Positions 33,028 through 38,943 of a DNA stretch of 41,606 nt are shown here, one piece after another. The stretch is from positions 75,396 to 117,001 of the forward strand of contig DCFC01000032.1 in assembly GCA_002314325.1 (NCBI GenBank). Direction: 5' to 3'. Numbering within the stretch: position 1 is the first letter of the stretch; each line of letters begins with the position of its first letter. The notes beneath the pieces are model-generated. The model worked only from the letters and a program-made list of their open reading frames with translations, was not told the origin of the DNA and did no database searches. This stretch comes from Megamonas hypermegale. GTDB taxonomy: Bacteria; Bacillota; Negativicutes; Selenomonadales; Selenomonadaceae. The translations under genes and the position numbers were made by a program.

Positions 33028-34260
33028 ATGTTGGATTTACATAAACTGCTGGTCTGTCATCATCTGCTGGATGATAAAATCATAGAGGATTTCAACCGGC
33101 TTATCTGCGGGGCAGGCGTGGATAAAGGAAAGCTGGCGGCTGAATTTATCGAGCAGGCGGAAAAACTGGGGTTGTCCGGCAATATTATAAAAATATATAT
33201 TCTGTACATGCTGGCTCATAAGAATAACTGCGTATCGTATGCGGTGGAAAGCTCTGGCGGTAAAATCGGTGCGAGTCTGTATAAGGCATTCTGCCACGAT
33301 ATCGCCATAATCAATAAACTGCTCGTCGTTAAGCCGAGCATGGTGCTGGACTGCGAATTTCTCGATGATTACGAGCCGACAACGACAAATACGTCGCCGG
33401 CGTTTAATGCGCTGATGAAAAACCTGGCGCAGGCTGAAAGCATTGAAGCTAAGGCGGATGTATTCATTGATTATTACCGCACGTACGGCAGCGGCGATAT
33501 GGCGGATTACAGAGCTTTCCGCTGGGACAGTGATGAAGATGAGCTGGTGGGCATTAAGTATTTTGAAGCGATGCGCCTTGACGAGCTTATCGGCTATGAA
33601 TATCAGAAACAGCAGCTCAGGGATAATACGCTGGCGTTTGTTGAAGGCCGGCCGGCAAATAACGTACTGCTCGTCGGTGCGAGAGGTACGGGCAAGTCCT
33701 CCGGCGTAAAGGCCGTAGTAAATTCGTTTTTCGATAAGGGGCTGCGTCTTGTACAGCTCACGAAAGAACAGCTTACGGCTCTGCCGGTAATCATGGAGCG
33801 GCTCAGAACGTACAGCAGCAAAAAGTTCATTATATTCCTTGATGATTTGTCGTTTGAGGAATTTGAAGTGGAATATAAATATTTGAAATCGGCGATAGAA
33901 GGCGGAGCTTCAGCCAAACCGGAAAACGTGCTGATTTATGCCACTTCCAACCGCCGCCATTTAATTAAGGAAAGTTACAATAACCGCGGGGCTGACGATG
34001 ACGATATGCACCGCAACGATACGCTCAACGAAACGATTTCCCTGTCGGACCGCTTCGGCTTGATAATCCATTATCTCAGTCCGAATCAGCAGGAATATCT
34101 GGCGATTGTGGACGGACTTTTGCGCCAGCATAATATCATTCTCGATAAAGAGGAACTGCGCGTGAAAGCGGGCGCATGGGCGCAGGAACATTCCGGCCGT
34201 TCCGGCAGAATTGCCCAGCAGTTCGTAACGTATTATCTGGGGCAGGTTTTAAAGAAATAG
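33028..34260 (+). CDS. DUF815 family AAA+ ATPase
   Basis: Predicted cytoplasmic P-loop ATPase, 410 residues. The N-terminal about 185 residues form a helical domain. The AAA module follows with ELIGYEYQKQQLRDNTLAFVEG, Walker A GARGTGKSS at 217-225, Walker B FIIFLDD at 267-273, and the sensor-1 stretch NVLIYATSNRRHLIKES. An insertion rich in aspartate (GADDDDMHRNDTLNE) precedes the arginine-bearing LSDRFGL. The role of DUF815 proteins is not established. The gene is monocistronic and bracketed by repeat copies 4 and 5 in the same orientation. Confidence 0.9.
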   Translation: MLDLHKLLVCHHLLDDKIIEDFNRLICGAGVDKGKLAAEFIEQAEKLGLSGNIIKIYILYMLAHKNNCVSYAVESSGGKIGASLYKAFCHDIAIINKLLVVKPSMVLDCEFLDDYEPTTTNTSPAFNALMKNLAQAESIEAKADVFIDYYRTYGSGDMADYRAFRWDSDEDELVGIKYFEAMRLDELIGYEYQKQQLRDNTLAFVEGRPANNVLLVGARGTGKSSGVKAVVNSFFDKGLRLVQLTKEQLTALPVIMERLRTYSSKKFIIFLDDLSFEEFEVEYKYLKSAIEGGASAKPENVLIYATSNRRHLIKESYNNRGADDDDMHRNDTLNETISLSDRFGLIIHYLSPNQQEYLAIVDGLLRQHNIILDKEELRVKAGAWAQEHSGRSGRIAQQFVTYYLGQVLKK

Positions 34261-34272
34261 ATTAGAAACCCG

Positions 34273-34393
34273 TTGTGCTAGTAAAACATCGAGCCTTTAG
34301 CCAGCTGTATAATAGTTTATATTCGTTCGATGTTGTCACTTAACCTCACTAAATATAAACTATTATACTGCTTTGAGAAATCAACTAGCACAA
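34273..34393 (+). repeat. Hairpin repeat element, copy 5 (forward, best-preserved ends)
   Basis: 121 bases with a perfect 10-bp terminal inverted repeat (TTGTGCTAGT at 34273-34282, ACTAGCACAA at 34384-34393). Inner arms 34304-34323 and 34352-34371 form a 20-bp stem with one mismatch around the conserved loop. It starts 13 bases after the DUF815 stop. Confidence 0.9.
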
Positions 34394-34411
34394 AAAATAT
34401 TAGAAGGATAG

Positions 34412-34450
34412 AAAAAGGACTTATTGTCGCTAGGGCAGTAGGTCCTTTTT
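34412..34450 (+). terminator. Terminator after repeat copy 5
   Basis: AAAAAGGAC (34412-34420) pairs with GTCCTTTTT (34442-34450). It ends the DUF815 transcript and lies just before the MocR start at 34466. Confidence 0.8.
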
Positions 34451-34465
34451 GAAAAGCGAGGAATT

Positions 34466-35902
34466 ATGGATAAGAATTTAACGGATTTCATAGTACTGCA
34501 TAAAACCGGCAAATCGCCGCTGTATGTACAGCTTTATGAGGAAATCGTGGATAAAATCAAGCATAAAACACTTTCGCCTGGGTACAAGCTGCCGCCGGTG
34601 CGGCTTTTGGCGCGGGAGATGGCAATAAATCCGGGAACGGTGGTCAGCGCGTATCGGGAGCTGGAGAAGAACGGTTATATTTTCACGCGGCGCGGCAGCG
34701 GCAGTTATGTGGCGGAACGGATTGTACCGGCGGAGAGTGAAGGGCAGGAAGTGCCGGATATTGCCGCCGAGCTGGCCGATGATGTGCAGACGGACTGCGG
34801 GCAGGACGACGTTATCAATATGAGCAGTGTTTCGCTCAATCCGGACATAATTTCGCTGGAAGTGCTGCAAAAAGCGATAGATGATATTTTAAAGCGCGAC
34901 AGGGGATATGCCTTCACCTATCAGGACAGCAGAGGATATATGCCGCTTCGGCAGTCGATTGCAGCGTATCTGGCGCAGAAAGGGATAATGACGAATGAGC
35001 GCAGCGTGCAGATTATATCCGGTGCACAGCAGGGTATCGATATCGTGGCGCGGGCTCTTTTGAAACACGGCGATGTGGTATTCGTGGAAAACCCGACCTA
35101 TCCTGGGGCGATAGCGGCGTTTCGTTCCTGCGGCGCGAAAATCGTCGACGTGAAACTGACAAAAGAAGGAATTGACCTCATAGACCTAGAAAATAAACTA
35201 AAGTTGTTTAAACCGCGTCTTATGTATGTAATGCCGAATATTCAGAACCCGACGGGAATATCCTACAGTAAGTGCGTAAAAAGGCGGCTTATGGGGCTGG
35301 CGCGCTATCACGATATGTATATATTGGAAGATGATTATATCGGCGGCCTGTACTACGGCAAAAATGCGCCCGTTCCGCTCAAGACGTACGACACGGACGA
35401 CAGAGTCATCTATATCCGCACCTTGTCGAAAGTATTTCTGCCGGGACTTCGCTTGGCGTATCTGATTGTTCCGTCCGCTCTTTCGCAGAAGCTTCTGAAC
35501 GTGAAATACATTGCCGATATCGCGACTTCCGGTCTGACACAGCGGATTTTCGACTATTATCTGCGGGAAGGGCTGTGGCAGAAACATTTAAATTCTATTC
35601 GCAATATTTATAAAATACAATTCGACTTTGTGATGAAAATGCTGAAAAAATATCTGCCGAAGGATATTTCCTATATAAAACCGGCAGGGGGACTGTCCAT
35701 ATGGCTCAGTCTGCCGGAACGGCTGCGGGCGGATGATATTATCAGGCGGGCAAAAGAAAAAGGGGTGATTGTATCAAGCGGTGCGCCGTTTTTTGTACAT
35801 CAGGCACCCCATAGACAAGTACGTATAAGTTTTGCCGTATTGTCTTTGGCACAGATAAAGACGGGGGTAAAAATACTGGCTGAATTGATGAAAAACGGAT
35901 AG
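34466..35902 (+). CDS. MocR/PdxR-type GntR regulator with aminotransferase domain
   Basis: 478 residues. The N-terminal GntR winged helix (about 12-85: LPPVRLLAREMAINPGTVVSAYRELEKNGYIFTRRGSGSYV in parts) is joined to a fold-type I aminotransferase domain from about 118. PLP-binding features: NPTG at 261-264, EDDYIGGLYY near 288, and the Schiff-base Lys322 in RTLSKVFLPGLRLAYL. MocR proteins are regulators that sense PLP or amino compounds, though some may be enzymes. Here the oxidoreductase starting 10 bases downstream is a likely co-transcribed partner. Confidence 0.92.
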   Translation: MDKNLTDFIVLHKTGKSPLYVQLYEEIVDKIKHKTLSPGYKLPPVRLLAREMAINPGTVVSAYRELEKNGYIFTRRGSGSYVAERIVPAESEGQEVPDIAAELADDVQTDCGQDDVINMSSVSLNPDIISLEVLQKAIDDILKRDRGYAFTYQDSRGYMPLRQSIAAYLAQKGIMTNERSVQIISGAQQGIDIVARALLKHGDVVFVENPTYPGAIAAFRSCGAKIVDVKLTKEGIDLIDLENKLKLFKPRLMYVMPNIQNPTGISYSKCVKRRLMGLARYHDMYILEDDYIGGLYYGKNAPVPLKTYDTDDRVIYIRTLSKVFLPGLRLAYLIVPSALSQKLLNVKYIADIATSGLTQRIFDYYLREGLWQKHLNSIRNIYKIQFDFVMKMLKKYLPKDISYIKPAGGLSIWLSLPERLRADDIIRRAKEKGVIVSSGAPFFVHQAPHRQVRISFAVLSLAQIKTGVKILAELMKNG

Positions 35903-35912
35903 GGGGATTATC

Positions 35913-36890
35913 ATGAAAATAGGAATTGCCGGCAACGGCAAAATTGTAGGAGAGATGATAGGGGCGGCGACTACTGTCGAAGGCATAACGATTGAAGCAA
36001 TATGCGCAAGAGAAAAAAGCAGAGCCAAAGCGGAGAAAATAGCGGACGAATACGGCATCGCCAAAGTCTATACGGATTATAGTGAAATGCTTGCCGACAG
36101 CGATATCGACTTTATTTATGTAGCCGTAGCCAACAACGTACATTATCAGTACACGAAACAGGCACTGCTGGCTGGAAAGAACGTCATCTGTGAAAAACCG
36201 TTTACCGTGAATGCGCAGGAATCGGAAGAATTAGTACAGATTGCCAAAGAGAAAAATCTGTTTCTGTTTGAAGCGATTACCGTTATTTATTCGCCGAACT
36301 ATCAGTATATAAAAGATAATCTGAGTGAAATCGGCGTGCTGCACTATGTTCATGCCAATTATGCACAGTATTCCAGCCGTTATGATAAATATTTAAATAA
36401 AGAAGTAGCACCGGCTTTCAATCCGGAAAATGCAGGGGGAGCGCTGTACGATTTGAATATTTACAATCTGCATTTTATCATAGGGGCGCTCGGTATGCCG
36501 AAGGATATTGTTTACCGTGCCAATACAGGCTTTAACGGTATAGATACTTCCGGCACAGCGCTGCTCGATTATGACGGCTTCACGGCTGTATGCAGCGCGG
36601 CAAAGGATTCGGAAAGCGTAAGCGGCATAGTTTTTCAGGGAGAAAAAGGCTATATGCGCCTTGAAGGTCCGACAAATGCCTGTGCGCTTATCAGGATAAA
36701 TAAAAACGGGCAGACGGAAAAAATTGTCAGCCGCGAACGGTACAATCACCGCATGGTTGATGAATTTGTCGCGTTTGAAAAGATGTTTACAGAAAAAGAT
36801 TATACAGCGTGCTATGAAAATCTCGACCATTCCGTGAAGGTAATGCAGGTTTTAGAACAGGCGCGCAAAAGCGGCAATCTGCCGTTTTAA
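35913..36890 (+). CDS. Gfo/Idh/MocA family oxidoreductase
   Basis: NAD(P)-dependent dehydrogenase of 325 residues, cytoplasmic. The Rossmann start MKIGIAGNGKIVGEMIG has an unusual GNGKIV in place of GxGxxG/A. The family motif EKPFTVNAQE, with catalytic-type lysine, is at about residues 93-102. The C-terminal alpha/beta domain begins near 122 and includes GGALYDLNIYNLHFI, where the usual GG(A)LxDxGxHxxD has lost the catalytic-type H of the first pair (Y/N instead). GGGGG precedes the ATG. Ten bases after the MocR gene. The substrate, probably a sugar or cyclitol, is unknown. Confidence 0.88.
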   Translation: MKIGIAGNGKIVGEMIGAATTVEGITIEAICAREKSRAKAEKIADEYGIAKVYTDYSEMLADSDIDFIYVAVANNVHYQYTKQALLAGKNVICEKPFTVNAQESEELVQIAKEKNLFLFEAITVIYSPNYQYIKDNLSEIGVLHYVHANYAQYSSRYDKYLNKEVAPAFNPENAGGALYDLNIYNLHFIIGALGMPKDIVYRANTGFNGIDTSGTALLDYDGFTAVCSAAKDSESVSGIVFQGEKGYMRLEGPTNACALIRINKNGQTEKIVSRERYNHRMVDEFVAFEKMFTEKDYTACYENLDHSVKVMQVLEQARKSGNLPF

Positions 36891-36891
36891 T

Positions 36892-36932
36892 AAAAAGCTT
36901 CCGACAGCTCAATATTCTGTCGGAAGCTTTTT
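36892..36932 (+). terminator. Terminator after the oxidoreductase gene
   Basis: A perfect 16-bp stem (36892-36907 with 36917-36932), AAAAAGCTTCCGACAG type, with a T run. Confidence 0.92.
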
Positions 36933-36939
36933 ATTATAG

Positions 36940-37177
36940 AAAGAAATGCTAAAATGACGGGTAAGGTTTTTTGTCAAATGTTGGGGTAAAGAAAAAGCTA
37001 TTGCATATTATGTACGATGGTTTTTTATGATTGACCTCTACTATTTAACAGAGTAATTTGTAATAAAGTATTTGAGTTATTATCAGAGTCTTTAACAGAA
37101 GCCATAGAAGAAATAAAAAATAATGCAAAATACTTTACTTTTCTCTTTAAGTGTTGTACTATGATTATAATAATTTA
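36940..37177. other. AT-rich intergenic stretch, possible gene remnant
   Basis: No complete gene is seen. On the plus strand one frame from about 37045 to 37165 translates to about 40 residues ending in NNAKYFTFLF with no start codon or ribosome binding site, and other frames have stops throughout. It could be the decayed end of a lost gene. I do not recognise the family. Confidence 0.3.
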
Positions 37178-37269
37178 AATGTTAGCCGCGACCTGATAGG
37201 CGGAATATAAAAGTTCAGGATATCAAATTATGTACTGGGAAGTCTTATCTATTGATAAGATTTTTTTTG
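37178..37269 (+). ncRNA. Possible small structured RNA with pseudoknot and terminator
   Basis: A TATAAT at 37166-37171 precedes a segment in which CCGC (37186-37189) can pair with GCGG (37200-37203), and the loop CCTGA (37192-37196) can pair with TCAGG (37215-37219), an H-type pseudoknot geometry with an A-rich linker. An intrinsic terminator (CTTATC with GATAAG, then eight T) closes it at 37243-37268. It could be a small RNA or a leader of the following gene. The weak -35 and short pairings keep confidence low. Confidence 0.35.
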
Positions 37270-37399
37270 TTTTAATATAAGTTTTAAATGATACAGAATA
37301 ATTGTTTTTATTTTATCTAACATACTGGTTGAACTTCTTAAGAATACCCTGTCTTTAAATATAGGGGGTGTCAATTTAGATAAAAGGAGAATTTACTCT

Positions 37400-38050
37400 A
37401 TGAAATTTTTTATTACAGCTGTAATTATGGTTTTAATAATTATTGCCAGCTATCTCGCTGACAGGCGGTATCCGCAAAAACGCATGTATATAATTCCCTG
37501 CGGCATAATCCTTCTGTGTTCTGCCGCCGTTTTCACTTCATGGACGACACCGTCATACACCTCGCCGATTTCCGAAGAACAGCGCATTGCCATTTTAAAC
37601 GAACAGCCGTATTTTATCACCTGGTACAATCAGCATAAGGAAACAATCAATAAATTGGACCGTTTCTGCATAAATTACCATAAAATAATCGACGATTATC
37701 AAAACGATATCATCTCTACGGATGAAGCACTCGAACGATTGCAGCGGCTCTATGCGGAAAGCGACAAATTCAATCAAAGCCTGACTGAACTTCTGCCGCC
37801 AACGGAACTGTCGCAGAACAATTACACGCTCGTTTATCAAATTCTTGAAAAAACGCGCATCTACAGCTATAAAATAAACGAAACAACGCGCCAGTCTATC
37901 GACATTCTGACGCAAAGCCGCGACGAGCAGCTCGATAAAGAAGTTACGCTTAATAATCTGACGCGCATTTACGCTATCGAAGGTCCTATCATGCTCGATA
38001 TAAACAATGAAGTTGCGCAGGTAAAAGACAATCTAACACTGCAGGAATAA
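37400..38050 (+). CDS. Hypothetical membrane-anchored protein
   Basis: 216 residues, not recognised. Two hydrophobic segments (about 4-20 and 29-48) near the N-terminus are separated by a basic loop (DRRYPQKRM). The remaining ~165 residues are polar, rich in Q, N, E and K and mostly helical in appearance (HKETINKLDRFCINYHKIIDDY, ERLQRLYAESDKFNQSL), consistent with coiled-coil helices outside the second helix. AAGGAGAA lies about nine bases upstream of the ATG. It converges with nrdG and shares a terminator with it. Confidence 0.75.
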   Translation: MKFFITAVIMVLIIIASYLADRRYPQKRMYIIPCGIILLCSAAVFTSWTTPSYTSPISEEQRIAILNEQPYFITWYNQHKETINKLDRFCINYHKIIDDYQNDIISTDEALERLQRLYAESDKFNQSLTELLPPTELSQNNYTLVYQILEKTRIYSYKINETTRQSIDILTQSRDEQLDKEVTLNNLTRIYAIEGPIMLDINNEVAQVKDNLTLQE

Positions 38051-38054
38051 AACA

Positions 38055-38089
38055 AAAAAGGCAGCCGCATTGTATGCGACTGTCTTTTT
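38055..38089. terminator. Bidirectional terminator between hypothetical gene and nrdG
   Basis: AAAAAGGCAG-CGCAT pairs with ATGCG-CTGTCTTTTT (one mismatch and a G-T pair) around a TGT loop. It touches the nrdG stop codon. Confidence 0.85.
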
Positions 38090-38595
38090 CAGTCTTCATC
38101 TTTTATTAATACTATTTTTCCCGTTCGGCGCGTTTCGTTCATGTCGATAATGCGCTGATTGCTGCTGCCGCGAAAACGCAGGGAGATATCTTTTTTCGCC
38201 GCCACGAACGGACCGTCAATGAGTACATCCGTCTGATTTAAAAGCGCGTCGACATCCTCGTCGTGCATCTGCCAGAGCTGCTCTAACGTATAACCCGTGA
38301 ACGTCGTTATATTAAGACCGCGCTCATGCACTTTCTGTGCCAGTTCGGAAAGCGGTTTCGGTTGCAGAAACGGCTCGCCGCCGCTGAAAGTAACCCCGCT
38401 CAAAAGGGGATTTTCACAAATCTGCCGAAAAAGCTCATCCGTATCCGCTTCATGACCGCCATTTATATCATGCGTCTGCGGATTGTGGCACTGCGGGCAG
38501 TTGTGATAGCACCCTTGCGTAAAAATCGCAAAGCGGAAACCCTCACCGTCGACAATCGAATCATTGACTACGCCTGCTATTTTAATTGAGGCCAT
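38089..38595 (-). CDS. nrdG: Anaerobic ribonucleotide reductase activating protein
   Basis: Radical SAM activase that generates the glycyl radical of class III ribonucleotide reductase. 168 residues. The iron-sulfur motif CYHNCPQC (Cys29, Cys33, Cys36; CxxxCxxC) is intact, followed by the SAM-contact GVTFSGGEPFLQ. The ATG lies 14 bases inside the preceding small glycyl-radical gene, so the two are translated together. Its substrate is probably that small protein rather than the large NrdD chain. Confidence 0.95.
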   Translation of the reverse strand: MASIKIAGVVNDSIVDGEGFRFAIFTQGCYHNCPQCHNPQTHDINGGHEADTDELFRQICENPLLSGVTFSGGEPFLQPKPLSELAQKVHERGLNITTFTGYTLEQLWQMHDEDVDALLNQTDVLIDGPFVAAKKDISLRFRGSSNQRIIDMNETRRTGKIVLIKDED

Positions 38596-38866
38596 GTTTT
38601 ACGCGGTCATGTTCTTCGGCACGTTTTGCATTGTTGAAGCGGTCGATAGTGCCTACGAGATAGCCCGTTATACGGCGGATACGTTCAAACTGCGCCGGCT
38701 GTGTCTGATAATCAAGAGAAACTTCTCCATTGCCCGCATCGGAAATTGTAATGCTTGCCAGTGTTTCATTGGAATTTTCTTTTACATAATTGATATAATT
38801 TAAAATTTCTCTTTCACTGACGTCATTCAAACCGTTTACTTTTACTTCTACACCATTTACTACCAT
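38582..38866 (-). CDS. Stand-alone glycyl-radical domain of class III ribonucleotide reductase
   Basis: 94 residues. The C-terminal part (about 60-92) is the glycyl-radical tail of NrdD: FERIRRITGYLVGTIDRF with candidate radical Gly68, then NNAKRAEEHDRVKHG. Residues 1-58 form a small acidic domain (VNGVEVKVNGLNDVSEREIL, then a beta-like ASITISDAGNGEVSLDYQ) that I do not recognise. AGAGGGAA lies seven bases before the ATG, and upstream in-frame stops show it is not simply a frameshifted continuation of NrdD. It follows nrdD by 77 bases and overlaps nrdG. By analogy with YfiD/GrcA for pyruvate formate-lyase it could supply the radical in trans. Confidence 0.82.
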   Translation of the reverse strand: MVVNGVEVKVNGLNDVSEREILNYINYVKENSNETLASITISDAGNGEVSLDYQTQPAQFERIRRITGYLVGTIDRFNNAKRAEEHDRVKHGLN

Positions 38867-38943
38867 GGAAAATTCCCTCTTTCTATCATTAATATATTAT
38901 ACTTTTAATTTATCTAATGGATTTTACACCCATATTATTGCCA

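Noticed and set aside
7190..34393. CRISPR array from the five repeats
   Set aside because: The copies are dispersed over 27 kb, in both orientations, are internally palindromic and ~120 bp long, and have no regular spacers or cas genes.
37178..37269. preQ1-type riboswitch
   Set aside because: The pseudoknot topology is reminiscent, but loop and tail sequences do not match the consensus and the downstream gene is not a queuosine gene.
38867..38943. Frameshift joining NrdD to the glycyl-radical protein
   Set aside because: The small gene has its own ribosome binding site and start, several in-frame stops lie upstream of it, and its first 58 residues are not part of any NrdD tail. A natural split fits better than a sequencing frameshift.
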